From Marmoricola sp. Leaf446 (GTDB taxonomy: Bacteria > Actinomycetota > Actinomycetes > Propionibacteriales > Nocardioidaceae): a stretch of DNA of 64,000 nucleotides. The stretch spans positions 124,001-188,000 of the forward strand of contig NZ_LMRF01000005.1 in assembly GCF_001424755.1 (NCBI RefSeq). The letters are read 5' to 3'. The notes below the pieces were generated by a model, which did not search any database, was not told the origin of the DNA, and was given only the letters and a program-made list of their open reading frames with translations. Shown piece after piece: positions 26,258 through 34,985 of this stretch. The stretch's first letter is position 1. Each line of letters opens with the position of its first letter. The position numbers and the translations under genes were made by a program.

Positions 26258-26809
26258 TCAGGCGGGCAGGAGGGCCCTCGCGGCCATGTCCGAGAGCAGG
26301 CGGTGCATCTCGGCGCGGTCGAGGAAGGCGCTGTGGGGGGTGGAGTTCAGCAGCCCGAAGCCGGCATGGACCTGGGCCCGGGCCTGCTGGCGCGTCAGGC
26401 CGGCGTCGAGGGCGAGGAGCTGGTCGGCCCAGACGTCGACGTAGGCCCGCTGGGTCTCGCGGACCTTCTCGCGGGCCTCGAGCGGGAGCGCCGACCAGTC
26501 GCGGTCCTGCACCACGATCAGCGCCTTGTGCTCCAGCGCGAAGGCGACGTGCCAGTCGATCAGCCCCTCCAGGGCCTGCTGCGGGGAGGAGGCGGCGGCG
26601 ACGCGGCGACGCCCCTCGGCGAGCAGCTCGTCGCTGATGTTGACCAGCATCGCGGCCAGGACGGCGTCCTTGGAGCGGAAGTGGCGGTAGAGCGCCGGGC
26701 CCGAGAAGCCGCACGCGGCACCGAGCTCGGCGATGGACACGCCGTGGAAGCCCTTCTCGGCGAACAGCTCCGCCGCGACGGCCAGGATCTGCTGCCGGCG
26801 CTCGCTCAC
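26258..26809 (-). CDS. TetR-family transcriptional regulator
   Basis: 183 residues. The N-terminal helix-turn-helix is clear (ILAVAAELFAEKGFHGVSIAELG, then SGPALYRHFRSKDAVLAAML). The C-terminal ligand domain (about 60-183) is not assignable. GTG 26809 overlaps the metX stop as GTGA, so it is cotranscribed with metY-metX. The C-terminal layout resembles TetR proteins linked to acyl-CoA or branched-chain catabolism, which would fit the leucine operon across the metY promoter, but that is inference. Confidence 0.88.
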   Translation of the reverse strand: MSERRQQILAVAAELFAEKGFHGVSIAELGAACGFSGPALYRHFRSKDAVLAAMLVNISDELLAEGRRRVAAASSPQQALEGLIDWHVAFALEHKALIVVQDRDWSALPLEAREKVRETQRAYVDVWADQLLALDAGLTRQQARAQVHAGFGLLNSTPHSAFLDRAEMHRLLSDMAARALLPA

Positions 26810-27966
26810 CCGGCCGAGGTTATCGCCCGCTCACGGTCCAGCGACGCGCGGACCAGCTCGTGGTAGCCCGGGGGCGCGAGCAGGAACGAGTCGTGCCCGT
26901 ACGCCGAGGCGAGGTCGGTGTGCTCGCTGGCGACCCCGGCGGCCACCAGGTGGGCGTGGATCCGGGCGGAGTGGGCCGTCGGGAACCGCCGGTCGGAGTC
27001 GAAGGAGACCACCTCGAACCGGGTGCCGCCCGCGCGCAGCCGCTCCGCCGCGGCCGGGTCGGCGAACGGGTCGAAGTAGTCCATCACCCGCGTCAGGTGG
27101 AGGTACGTCAGGGCGTCGAACCGCTCCAGGAACACCGCCGCCTGGTGGTCGAGGTAGGACTCGACCTGGAAGTCAGTGCCGAGCCGCGGCGGCCCGTCGT
27201 CGAGCCGGCGTCGGCCGAACTTGTCCTCCAGCAGCTGCTCGGAGACGTAGCCGACGTGCGCCAGCCGCCGGGCCACGGCCAGGCCGTGGTCGGGGCGCCG
27301 GCCGTGCTCGGCGTACCGCCCGCCGCAGAAGTCGGCGTCTCCCGTGATCGCGTGCCGCGCGACCGCCGAGAGCGCGATGTTCTCGGCCGAGAGCAGCGAG
27401 GAGGCGGCGACGACCACCGCGCGCTCGAGCTGGCCGGGCGCGTCGATCGCCCACTGCAGCACCTGCATCCCGCCGAGCGAGCCCCCGACCGCGGCGTGCA
27501 CGCGGCCGAGGCCGAGCCGCTCCAGCAGCCGCCGCTGCACCAGCACGAGGTCGGAGACGGTGAGCAGCGGGAAGTCCGGGCCGTACGCCGCCCCGGTGGC
27601 CGGGTCGATCGACTGCGGCCCCGTGGTGCCCTGGCAGCCGCCGAGCAGGTTGCTGCTGACCACGAAGAAGCGGTCGGTGTCGACGGCCCGGCCGGGACCC
27701 ACGAGGTTGTCCCACCACCCGCGCCGCGCCGGGTCGCCGTGGTGGCCCGCGGCGTGCGCGTCCCCGGTCAGCGCGTGGCAGAGCACCACGACGTTGTCGC
27801 GGGCCGCCGACAGCCGGCCGTAGGTCTGGTAGGCGACCTCGACGTCGCGCAGCACCGCGCCCCCGGCGAGGCGCAGCGGGCCGTCCAGGACGACCCGCTG
27901 CGTCTCAATCAGCCCGAGACCGAGACCGGGCCCGGGAGTGGGCCCGGGCGTGGGCCCGGTGCTCAC
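26806..27966 (-). CDS. metX: Homoserine O-acetyltransferase
   Basis: 386-residue alpha/beta-hydrolase-fold acyltransferase. The nucleophile is in AVGGSLGGMQ, with LCHALTGDAHAAG and the SSNLLGGCQGTTGP signature of MetX, and the catalytic His in YGHDSFL. It activates homoserine with acetyl-CoA (or succinyl-CoA) for sulfhydrylation by MetY. GTG 27966 overlaps the metY stop (GTGA). The first 20 residues are an unusual Gly/Pro/Leu repeat (TGPTPGPTPGP, GLGLGL) encoded by GGGCCC-rich tandem sequence, probably a disordered tail or a sign of a later start. Confidence 0.92.
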   Translation of the reverse strand: MSTGPTPGPTPGPGLGLGLIETQRVVLDGPLRLAGGAVLRDVEVAYQTYGRLSAARDNVVVLCHALTGDAHAAGHHGDPARRGWWDNLVGPGRAVDTDRFFVVSSNLLGGCQGTTGPQSIDPATGAAYGPDFPLLTVSDLVLVQRRLLERLGLGRVHAAVGGSLGGMQVLQWAIDAPGQLERAVVVAASSLLSAENIALSAVARHAITGDADFCGGRYAEHGRRPDHGLAVARRLAHVGYVSEQLLEDKFGRRRLDDGPPRLGTDFQVESYLDHQAAVFLERFDALTYLHLTRVMDYFDPFADPAAAERLRAGGTRFEVVSFDSDRRFPTAHSARIHAHLVAAGVASEHTDLASAYGHDSFLLAPPGYHELVRASLDRERAITSAG

Positions 27967-29249
27967 TTCGCGGCGGTCAGCGCCTGGTCGAGGTCGCTCA
28001 GCAGGTCCTCGACGTTCTCGATGCCCACCGAGAGCCGCACGAGGTCCTCGGGCACGCCGGCCGCCTTGAGCTCCTCGGCGGTCAGCTGCGAGTGGGTGGT
28101 GGTGGCGTTGTGGATGGCCAGCGACTTGGCGTCGCCGATGTTGGCGAGGTGGCTGAACAGCTCCAGCGCCTCCACGAACCGCCGGCCCCCGTCGCGCCCC
28201 GACCGCAGCCCGAAGCTGACCAGGCCGCCGTACCCACGCCCGGTGAAGACGCGGTCGGCCACCTCCTTCTGCGGGTCGCCCTCCAGGCCCGGATAGCTGA
28301 CCCAGGCGACCGCGTCGTGCTGCTGCAGGTGCTGCGCCACGGCCAGCGCGTTGCTGCTGTGCCGCTCCAGCCGCAGGTGCAGCGTCTCCAGGCCCTGCAG
28401 GAACAGCCACGAGTTGAACGGCGTGATCGCGGCGCCGGTGTTGCGCAGCAGCACGGTGCGCGCCCGCACGATGTAGGCCAGCTCGGCGACGGCGTCGGTC
28501 CACACCACCCCGTGGTACGCCGCGTCGGGCTGGGTCAGCCCGGGGAACCGCTCGACGTGCGCCGCCCAGTCGAAGCGGCCGGCGTCGACGATGACGCCGC
28601 CGATCGAGGTGCCGTGGCCGCCGATGTACTTCGTCGCGGAGTGCACCACCACGTCGACACCGTGGTCGAAGGGTTTGACCAGGTAGGGCGTCGGGGTGGT
28701 GTTGTCGACGACGAACGGCAGCCCCTGGGCATGGGCGGCGTCGGACCACGCCTGCAGGTCGACCACGTTGAGGCGCGGGTTGCCGATGGTCTCGCCGAAG
28801 ACCAGCTTGGTGCGCTCGTCCACGGCGGCGGCGAGTGCGGCCGGGTCGCCCGGGTCGACGAAGCGGACCTCTATGCCGAACTGCGGGAGCGTGTGGGCGA
28901 ACAGCGCGTAGGTGCCGCCGTACAGCGTCGAGAGCGCGACGATGTTGTCGCCGGCGTAGGTCAGGTTGAGCACGGAGTACGTCACGGCCGAGGACCCCGA
29001 GGCCACCGCCAGCGCACCGACCCCGCCCTCGAGCTGGTTGATGCGGTCCTCGAAGACCGACTGGGTCGGGTTCATGATCCGCGTGTAGATGTTGCCGGGC
29101 ACGGCCAGCGAGAACAGGTCGGCCGCGTGCTCGGTGTCGTCGAAGACGTAGGACGTCGTCTGGTAGATCGGCACCGCGCGGGCGTTGGTGGCGGGGTCGT
29201 GCTCCTCCTGGCCGGCGTGCACGGCAAGGGTCTCGGGGCGGTAGGGCAT
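27963..29249 (-). CDS. metY: O-acetylhomoserine aminocarboxypropyltransferase/sulfhydrylase
   Basis: 428-residue Cys/Met-metabolism PLP enzyme. Family signatures include YTRIMNPTQSVFEDRINQLEGG and the PLP lysine in HSATKYIGGHGTS. It makes homocysteine from O-acetylhomoserine and sulfide, giving direct sulfhydrylation with metX. ATG 29249 lies about 27 nt after the predicted transcription start of the promoter at 29283-29311. I see no SAM riboswitch between promoter and start. Confidence 0.93.
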   Translation of the reverse strand: MPYRPETLAVHAGQEEHDPATNARAVPIYQTTSYVFDDTEHAADLFSLAVPGNIYTRIMNPTQSVFEDRINQLEGGVGALAVASGSSAVTYSVLNLTYAGDNIVALSTLYGGTYALFAHTLPQFGIEVRFVDPGDPAALAAAVDERTKLVFGETIGNPRLNVVDLQAWSDAAHAQGLPFVVDNTTPTPYLVKPFDHGVDVVVHSATKYIGGHGTSIGGVIVDAGRFDWAAHVERFPGLTQPDAAYHGVVWTDAVAELAYIVRARTVLLRNTGAAITPFNSWLFLQGLETLHLRLERHSSNALAVAQHLQQHDAVAWVSYPGLEGDPQKEVADRVFTGRGYGGLVSFGLRSGRDGGRRFVEALELFSHLANIGDAKSLAIHNATTTHSQLTAEELKAAGVPEDLVRLSVGIENVEDLLSDLDQALTAAK

Positions 29250-29282
29250 CGGCTCACTCTCGACGGGGCTGGGCGGAACACC

Positions 29283-29311
29283 ACCATAAAGTCAATCGAG
29301 TTACTCCACAA
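29283..29311 (-). promoter_or_regulatory. Promoter of metY-metX-tetR
   Basis: On the minus strand, -35-like TTGTGG (29306-29311), 17 bases, and -10 box TATGGT (29283-29288). The start would be near 29276, a short leader. The spacer contains GAGTAACTC, a small inverted repeat that could bind a regulator. Confidence 0.5.
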
Positions 29312-29320
29312 TGGGCTGGG

Positions 29321-29378
29321 TAGTCCCTGACGAACTCGCCCCGGATCGACCCGGACGGGGCCAGAACGTCAGGGACTA
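29321..29378. repeat. Palindromic element between metY and the leucine operon
   Basis: Perfect 12-bp inverted arms TAGTCCCTGACG (29321-29332) and CGTCAGGGACTA (29367-29378), with an inner GCCCCG/CGGGGC pair. It lies upstream of both divergent promoters, so it cannot be a leader riboswitch or terminator for either. Arms resemble those of 22556-22616. Confidence 0.75.
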
Positions 29379-29408
29379 TCCCCTCGCCCCGCCCCGGTGG
29401 CGCCGGGT

Positions 29409-29424
29409 GTTAACGATCGCTAAC
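29409..29424 (+). promoter_or_regulatory. Near-palindromic operator over the leaderless leucine-operon promoter
   Basis: GTTAACGATCGCTAAC is palindromic except for one pair of positions. It overlaps the -10 box TAACCT (29421-29426), which is six bases before GTG 29433. A repressor here would shut off the whole carboxylase-lyase operon. TetR- or MerR-type leucine/acyl-CoA regulators bind sites of this kind, but the actual regulator is unknown. Confidence 0.55.
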
Positions 29425-29432
29425 CTGACCCG

Positions 29433-31010
29433 GTGATGTCCTCCCCCGGTGACCTGCGGTCCCTCGTCGACGACCTGCGGGAGCGCACCGAGGCCGTGCG
29501 CCGCGGCGGCTCCGAGGCCGCGCGGCGCAAGCACACCGACCGCGGCAAGCTGCTCGTCCGTGACCGGGTCGACGCGCTGCTCGACCCGGGCAGCCCGTTC
29601 CTGGAGCTGAGCGCGCTGGCGGCGTACGGCATGTACGGCACCGGCGAGGACGACCTCCTCGCCGTCCCCAGCGCCAGCATCGTCACCGGCATCGGCACCA
29701 TCGAGGGCAGGCTGTGCGTGGTGGTGGCCAACGACGCCACCGTCAAGGGCGGCACCTACTACCCGATGACGGTCAAGAAGCACCTGCGTGCCCAGGAGGT
29801 CGCCCGGGCCAACCGGCTGCCCTGCGTCTACCTCGTCGACTCCGGCGGCGCGTTCCTGCCGATGCAGGACGACGTCTTCCCCGACCGCGAGCACTTCGGC
29901 CGGATCTTCTTCAACCAGGCCAACCTCTCGCGCGAAGGCGTTGCCCAGATCGCCTCGGTGATGGGCTCGTGCACCGCCGGCGGCGCCTACGTGCCGGCCA
30001 TGTCCGACGAGTCGGTGATCGTGCGCGACCAGGGCACGATCTTCCTCGGCGGCCCGCCGCTGGTGAAGGCCGCGACCGGCGAGGAGGTCACCGCCGAGGA
30101 GCTCGGCGGCGGCGAGGTCCACGCCCGGCTCTCCGGCGTCGTCGACCACCTCGCCGAGGACGACGCCCACGCGCTCGCGATCGTGCGCTCGATCGTGGCG
30201 ACGCTGCCCGCGCCCGAGCTGCCGACGACCGCCCCCGTCGAGGAGCCCACCGTCGACCCCGAGGGCCTCTACGACGTGGTGCCGACCGACACCCGCACGC
30301 CGTACGACGTCCGCGAGGTCATCACCCGGATCGTCGACGGCAGCCGGTTCGCGGAGTTCAAGCAGCTGTACGCCGAGACCCTGGTCTGCGGCTTCGCGAA
30401 GATCTGGGGCCACGACGTCGGCATCGTGGCCAACAACGGCATCCTGTTCGCCGAGTCGGCCCGCAAGGGCGCCCACTTCATCGAGCTGTGCAACCAGCGC
30501 CGGATCCCGCTGGTGTTCCTGCAGAACATCAGCGGGTTCATGGTGGGCAAGGAGTACGAGAACGGCGGCATCGCCCGCGACGGCGCCAAGCTCGTCACCG
30601 CGGTCGCCTGCTCGGTCGTCCCGAAGTTCACCGTCGTCATCGGCGGCTCGTTCGGCGCCGGCAACTACGGCATGTGCGGCCGCGCCTACGACCCCCGCTT
30701 CCTGTGGATGTGGCCCAACGCCCGGATCTCGGTGATGGGCGGCGAGCAGGCCGCGAGCGTGCTGGCGACCGTCCGGCGCGACGGCCTCGAGCGCCGCGGC
30801 GAGGAGTGGTCGGCGCAGGACGAGGAGGAGTTCAAGGCGCCGGTGCGCGACCAGTACGAGCACCAGGGCTCGCCCTACTACTCCACCGCCCGGCTCTGGG
30901 ACGACGGCGTCATCGACCCCGTCGACACCCGCCGGGTCCTCGGCATGGGCCTCGAGGCGGCGGCGCACGCGCCCGTGCCCGACCCCTCCTATGGCATCTT
31001 CCGGATGTGA
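29433..31010 (+). CDS. Acyl-CoA carboxylase beta subunit (methylcrotonyl-CoA type)
   Basis: 525-residue carboxyltransferase with two crotonase-like halves: the N-half ends around [16 protein letters not shown] and the C-half has [36 protein letters not shown] and the MGGEQAA signature. These match methylcrotonyl-CoA carboxylase beta subunits (LiuB) better than acetyl/propionyl-CoA forms. It transfers CO2 from biotin to 3-methylcrotonyl-CoA in leucine breakdown. GTG 29433 (or ATG 29436) is leaderless. Followed by the biotin subunit and HMG-CoA lyase, which supports the assignment. Confidence 0.88.
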   Translation: MMSSPGDLRSLVDDLRERTEAVRRGGSEAARRKHTDRGKLLVRDRVDALLDPGSPFLELSALAAYGMYGTGEDDLLAVPSASIVTGIGTIEGRLCVVVANDATVKGGTYYPMTVKKHLRAQEVARANRLPCVYLVDSGGAFLPMQDDVFPDREHFGRIFFNQANLSREGVAQIASVMGSCTAGGAYVPAMSDESVIVRDQGTIFLGGPPLVKAATGEEVTAEELGGGEVHARLSGVVDHLAEDDAHALAIVRSIVATLPAPELPTTAPVEEPTVDPEGLYDVVPTDTRTPYDVREVITRIVDGSRFAEFKQLYAETLVCGFAKIWGHDVGIVANNGILFAESARKGAHFIELCNQRRIPLVFLQNISGFMVGKEYENGGIARDGAKLVTAVACSVVPKFTVVIGGSFGAGNYGMCGRAYDPRFLWMWPNARISVMGGEQAASVLATVRRDGLERRGEEWSAQDEEEFKAPVRDQYEHQGSPYYSTARLWDDGVIDPVDTRRVLGMGLEAAAHAPVPDPSYGIFRM

Positions 31011-31017
31011 GCCCGAG

Positions 31018-32961
31018 ATGACCCGCATGTTCGACACCGTCCTCGTCGCCAACCGCGGCGAGATCGCGCTGCGCGTGATCCGCACCTGCGACCGGCTGGG
31101 CGTCCGCTCGGTCGCGATCCACACCGACCTCGACGCCACCGCGCCCCACGTGCGCGCCGCCACCGAGGCCGTCCGGGTGGGGTCCTACCTCGACGTCGAC
31201 GAGGTGGTCGCCGCGGCGCAGTCCTCCGGTGCCCAGGCCGTCCACCCCGGCTACGGCTTCCTCTCCGAGCGCGCGGCCTTCGCCCAGGCCCTCGAGGACG
31301 CCGGCATCGCCCTGGTCGGCCCCACCGCCGCGGTGATGGAGCAGATGGGACGCAAGGACCACGCCCGCGAGGTGGCGGTCGCGGCCGGCGTGCCGGTCGT
31401 CCCGTCGTACGCCGTGACCGACGACCCCGCGACCTTCGCCCTGCCCGTGCTCGTCAAGGCCGCGGCCGGCGGCGGCGGCAAGGGGATGCGCGTGGTCCGC
31501 ACCGTCGGGGAGTACGCCGACGCCGTGGCCGCCGCCCGCCGCGAGGCGCAGTCGTCCTTCGGCGACGACACCCTCCTGGTCGAGAAGTACGTCGAGCGCG
31601 GCCGCCACGTCGAGGTGCAGGTGCTGGCCGACCACCACGGCCACGTCGTCCACCTCTTCGAGCGCGACTGCTCCACCCAGCGCCGCCACCAGAAGGTGCT
31701 CGAGGAGGCCCCCGCGCCGACCATCGACGAGGCGGTCCGCGAGCGGATCACCAGCGCGGCCGTCGACCTGGCCCGCGAGGTGGGCTACCGCAACGCCGGC
31801 ACGGTGGAGTTCCTGCTCGACGTCGACACCGACGAGGCCTACTTCCTGGAGATGAACACCCGGCTCCAGGTCGAGCACCCGGTGACCGAGGCGGTGGTCT
31901 CGACGGGCTCGACCGGCGAGGGCGGGTCGACCGGCGGGTCCATCGACCTCGTCGAGCACATGCTGCGGGTCGCGGCGGGCGAGGAGCTGGCGCTGCGCCA
32001 GGAGGACCTCCAGCTGCGCGGGCACGCCATCGAGGCCCGGGTGTACGCCGAGGACTCCTTCCACGGCTTCCTGCCGCAGGCCGGCCGGGCGACCCTGGTC
32101 CGCTGGCCCACCACGCCGCGCACGCGGGTCGACCACGCCCTGGAGAGCGGCCAGCAGGTCAGCACCTCCTACGACCCGATGCTGGGCAAGGTCGTCGCGC
32201 ACGGCCCGACCCGCGAGGCCGCCCGGCAGGCGCTGCTCGCCGCGCTCGACGACACCGCGATCCTCGGGCTGACCACCAACGCCGGCTTCCTCCGGGCCCT
32301 GGTGGCGAGCGGGGAGTTCCGCGACACCACCATCGACACCGCCTGGCTCGACACCGCCGTCGTGCCCGAGCCTGAGCCGGACGTCGCCCGGGTGTTCGCC
32401 GCCTGGACCGACGCGATGCTCGCCGCCGACCACGGCCGCCCCGGGCCCTTCCGCGCCGACGGGTTCCGGCTGGCCGGGGAGAGGGCGCCGTTCCTGGTCC
32501 ACCTCGACCGCACCGTCCGGGTGCACCGCGACGCCGACGGCCTGGGCGGGACGGTGGACGGCGTGACGGTGCGCCAGCTGCTGGCCGAGCGGCACGTCGT
32601 ACGCCTCGACCTCGACGGCCGTCGTCACCAGGCCGTGGTGCACGCCGACCGCCACGCCGTCGAGGTGGTCCACCAGGGCCAGCGCTTCGTCTTCGAGCGT
32701 CCCGACGTCGCGCTGCAGCACGGGCCCGCCGCGGGCGCCGGCACGCTCACCGCGCCGATGCCCGGCACGGTGCTGGCCGTCGACGTCGCCGAGGGCGACC
32801 GGGTCGCCGAGGGCGCGCGCCTCGGCGTGCTGGAGGCGATGAAGATGGAGGTGGCGCTGACCGCGCCCTTCGCCGGCACGGTGACGACCGTCGGCGCCCC
32901 GGTCGGCGGCCGGGTCGCGCTGGGCGAGGTGCTCTTCGAGGTGGAGGCCGACGATGACTGA
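31018..32961 (+). CDS. Acyl-CoA carboxylase biotin carboxylase/BCCP subunit (methylcrotonyl-CoA type)
   Basis: 647 residues. The biotin carboxylase domain (about 1-460) shows ATP-binding KAAAGGGGKGM and the catalytic NTRLQVEHPVTE. A middle region leads to a C-terminal biotinyl domain with the biotinylated lysine in LEAMKMEV (about residue 608). It carboxylates biotin and presents it to the beta subunit. ATG 31018 is 7 nt after the beta-subunit stop. Oddity: straight after VTEAV, where the family reads roughly TGIDLVE, there is an in-frame insert of about 13 residues rich in Ser/Thr/Gly (STGSTGEGGSTGG), encoded by a copy of the dispersed repeat also found at 21027-21048. Confidence 0.9.
   Translation: MTRMFDTVLVANRGEIALRVIRTCDRLGVRSVAIHTDLDATAPHVRAATEAVRVGSYLDVDEVVAAAQSSGAQAVHPGYGFLSERAAFAQALEDAGIALVGPTAAVMEQMGRKDHAREVAVAAGVPVVPSYAVTDDPATFALPVLVKAAAGGGGKGMRVVRTVGEYADAVAAARREAQSSFGDDTLLVEKYVERGRHVEVQVLADHHGHVVHLFERDCSTQRRHQKVLEEAPAPTIDEAVRERITSAAVDLAREVGYRNAGTVEFLLDVDTDEAYFLEMNTRLQVEHPVTEAVVSTGSTGEGGSTGGSIDLVEHMLRVAAGEELALRQEDLQLRGHAIEARVYAEDSFHGFLPQAGRATLVRWPTTPRTRVDHALESGQQVSTSYDPMLGKVVAHGPTREAARQALLAALDDTAILGLTTNAGFLRALVASGEFRDTTIDTAWLDTAVVPEPEPDVARVFAAWTDAMLAADHGRPGPFRADGFRLAGERAPFLVHLDRTVRVHRDADGLGGTVDGVTVRQLLAERHVVRLDLDGRRHQAVVHADRHAVEVVHQGQRFVFERPDVALQHGPAAGAGTLTAPMPGTVLAVDVAEGDRVAEGARLGVLEAMKMEVALTAPFAGTVTTVGAPVGGRVALGEVLFEVEADDD
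31896..31934. repeat. Dispersed repeat embedded in the biotin carboxylase reading frame
   Basis: 31896-31917 is identical over 22 bases to the reverse complement of the intergenic copy at 21027-21048. The adjoining GGGTCGACCGGCGGG looks like a partial second copy. The insertion keeps the frame and follows the catalytic NTRLQVEHPVTE segment. Confidence 0.8.
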
Positions 32962-33859
32962 CCCCCTGCCCGCGCGGGTGACGATCTACGAGGTCGGGCC
33001 GCGCGACGGGCTGCAGAACGAGTCGGCGCTGGTGCCGACGTCCACCAAGGCGGAGTTCGTACGCCGCCTGCTCGCCGCCGGCCTGCCCGTCGTCGAGGCC
33101 ACCAGCTTCGTCCACCCCCGGTGGGTGCCGCAGCTGGCCGACGCCGCCGAGCTCATGGGCGAGCTCGGGGAGGCCGGGCGCGACCTGCCGGTGCTGGTGC
33201 CCAACGAGCGCGGCCTCGACCGCGCCCTGGAGCTCGGCTGCCGCCACGTCGCGATCTTCGGCAGCGCCACGGAGACCTTCGCGCAGCGCAACCTCAACCG
33301 CAGCCTCGACGAGCAGTTCGCGATGTTCGAGCCGACCGTGGCCCGGGCCCGCGAGCACGGCCTCGACGTCCGGGCCTACGTCAGCATGTGCTTCGGCGAC
33401 CCCTGGGAGGGCGACGTCGCGATCGAGCAGGTCGTCGACGTCGGACGGCGGCTCCTCGACCTCGGTGCCAGCCAGCTGTCGCTGGGCGACACCATCGGCG
33501 TCGGCACCGCCGGGCACGTACGCCGCCTGCTCACCGCCTTCAACGACGCGGGCGTGCCCGACGACGTGCTCGCGGTCCACTTCCACGACACCTACGGCCA
33601 GGCGCTCACCAACGCCCACGCCGCGCTCGAGCACGGCGTCACCACCTTCGACGCCAGCGCCGGCGGGCTGGGGGGCTGCCCCTACGCCGAGAGCGCCACC
33701 GGCAACCTCGCCACCGAGGACCTCGTCTGGCTGCTCCAGGGCCTCGGCGTGGAGACCGGCGTCGACCTCGGGGCGCTCGTCGGGACCAGTCGCTGGATGG
33801 CGGGCGTGCTCGGTCGGCCCAGCCCCTCGCGCGTCGTGCAGGCCCTCTCCCCTGCCTGA
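32954..33859 (+). CDS. Hydroxymethylglutaryl-CoA lyase
   Basis: 301-residue TIM-barrel lyase of the HMGL-like family. It begins TIYEVGPRDGLQNES, has the substrate-site EATSFVHPRWVPQLADA, and the catalytic loop GGLGGCPYAESATGN containing the essential cysteine. It splits HMG-CoA into acetyl-CoA and acetoacetate, the last step of leucine catabolism. ATG 32954 overlaps the carboxylase gene by 8 bp, making a three-gene leucine operon. An isovaleryl-CoA dehydrogenase and methylglutaconyl-CoA hydratase are not in the window. Confidence 0.92.
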   Translation: MTDPLPARVTIYEVGPRDGLQNESALVPTSTKAEFVRRLLAAGLPVVEATSFVHPRWVPQLADAAELMGELGEAGRDLPVLVPNERGLDRALELGCRHVAIFGSATETFAQRNLNRSLDEQFAMFEPTVARAREHGLDVRAYVSMCFGDPWEGDVAIEQVVDVGRRLLDLGASQLSLGDTIGVGTAGHVRRLLTAFNDAGVPDDVLAVHFHDTYGQALTNAHAALEHGVTTFDASAGGLGGCPYAESATGNLATEDLVWLLQGLGVETGVDLGALVGTSRWMAGVLGRPSPSRVVQALSPA

Positions 33860-33884
33860 TCGCGCCCCCGGCATGATGACCCCC

Positions 33885-34985
33885 ATGTCGCGCCGCCGGG
33901 TCCTCGTCCACGTGGGGACGCCCAAGAGCGGCACCAGCTATCTCCAGGACCGGCTGGCGCGCAACCGCGAGCGGCTCGAGGCCGACGGGATCGACTACGT
34001 CACGACCCGGTCCGGCGACCACTTCGAGGCGGCCCTCGACGTGCTCGGCCGCCGCTGGGCCGGCGCCGAGGAGGAGGCGCGCGGGCAGTGGGACGAGCTG
34101 GTCGCCACCGCCCGCACCAGCCGCGGCGACGTGCTGGTCACCCACGAGATCCTGGCCGGCGCGGGTCCCGAGGTGGTCGAGCGGGTGCGCGGCTCCTTCC
34201 CCGACCACGAGGTCCACGTCGTGCTGACCGCGCGCGACCTGGGTCGCCAGATCCCCGCGGAGTGGCAGGAGCGCGTCAAGCACCGCGCCCGCAAGGACTA
34301 CGCGTCGTACCTCCGGACGCTGCAGCGCAACTACGGCGACCAGCCGACGCCGTTCTGGCGGGTGCAGCACCTGCCGCGCATCCTGGCCACCTGGGGCGCG
34401 GGCCTCCCGCCGGAGCAGGTCCACCTCGTCACCGTGCCGCCCGCCGACGCACCGCGCGACCTGCTGTGGCGCCGGTTCAGCGAGGTGCTCGGCCTGACCG
34501 ACCCCGCGTCGTACGCCGAGAGCGACCGCACCAACGCCTCGCTGGGCGGCGTCGAGGTGACCGCGCTGCGACTGATCAACCTGGCCACGAAGGAGCGCGA
34601 GCTGCCGCGCGACCCCTACGTGCGCTGGGTCCGCGAGGGCCTGGTCAAGGAGGTCCTCGCCGTGCGGTCGACCTCGCCGCCGGCGACGGTGCCGCCCGCC
34701 GCCCGCGCCCGGGTCGACGCCGTCGTCGAGGACTGGCTCGCCGAGCTGCGCACCGCCCGCGTCCACGTCGTGGGCGACCTCGAGGACCTCCGCCCGGTCT
34801 GGCCCGACGAGTCGACCACCCCGTGGTCCGACCCCGACTCCGCCGACCCGCAGCTGGTCGCCCAGCGGGTGGCCGAGGCCGCGGCCTGGCTGGCCGAGCA
34901 GGCCGGCCGACCTCCCGCCGAGCCCGCCCCGGCGATGCCCGTGCCCCCGCGGATGTCGCGGCTCGCACGTCGGTGGCTCGGATGA
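33885..34985 (+). CDS. Sulfotransferase-like protein A
   Basis: 366 residues. The N-terminal strand-loop-helix LVHVGTPKSGTSYLQDRL is a sulfotransferase 5'-phosphosulfate loop, and VVLTARDLGRQIPAEWQE fits the 3'-phosphate loop, so PAPS-dependent sulfation or a related use of the fold is likely. The C-terminus ends in basic RMSRLARRWLG. Three in-frame ATGs (33873, 33876, 33885) are available; 33885 is chosen because it gives MSRRRVLVHVG, matching the paralogue at 36276. It overlaps the next gene as ATGA. The acceptor is unknown; cell-surface glycans or lipids are plausible. Confidence 0.75.
   Translation: MSRRRVLVHVGTPKSGTSYLQDRLARNRERLEADGIDYVTTRSGDHFEAALDVLGRRWAGAEEEARGQWDELVATARTSRGDVLVTHEILAGAGPEVVERVRGSFPDHEVHVVLTARDLGRQIPAEWQERVKHRARKDYASYLRTLQRNYGDQPTPFWRVQHLPRILATWGAGLPPEQVHLVTVPPADAPRDLLWRRFSEVLGLTDPASYAESDRTNASLGGVEVTALRLINLATKERELPRDPYVRWVREGLVKEVLAVRSTSPPATVPPAARARVDAVVEDWLAELRTARVHVVGDLEDLRPVWPDESTTPWSDPDSADPQLVAQRVAEAAAWLAEQAGRPPAEPAPAMPVPPRMSRLARRWLG

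Noticed and set aside
29250-29378. SAM riboswitch upstream of metY
   Set aside because: The hairpin lies upstream of the predicted promoter (29283-29311), not in the leader, and no conserved SAM-box core is visible.
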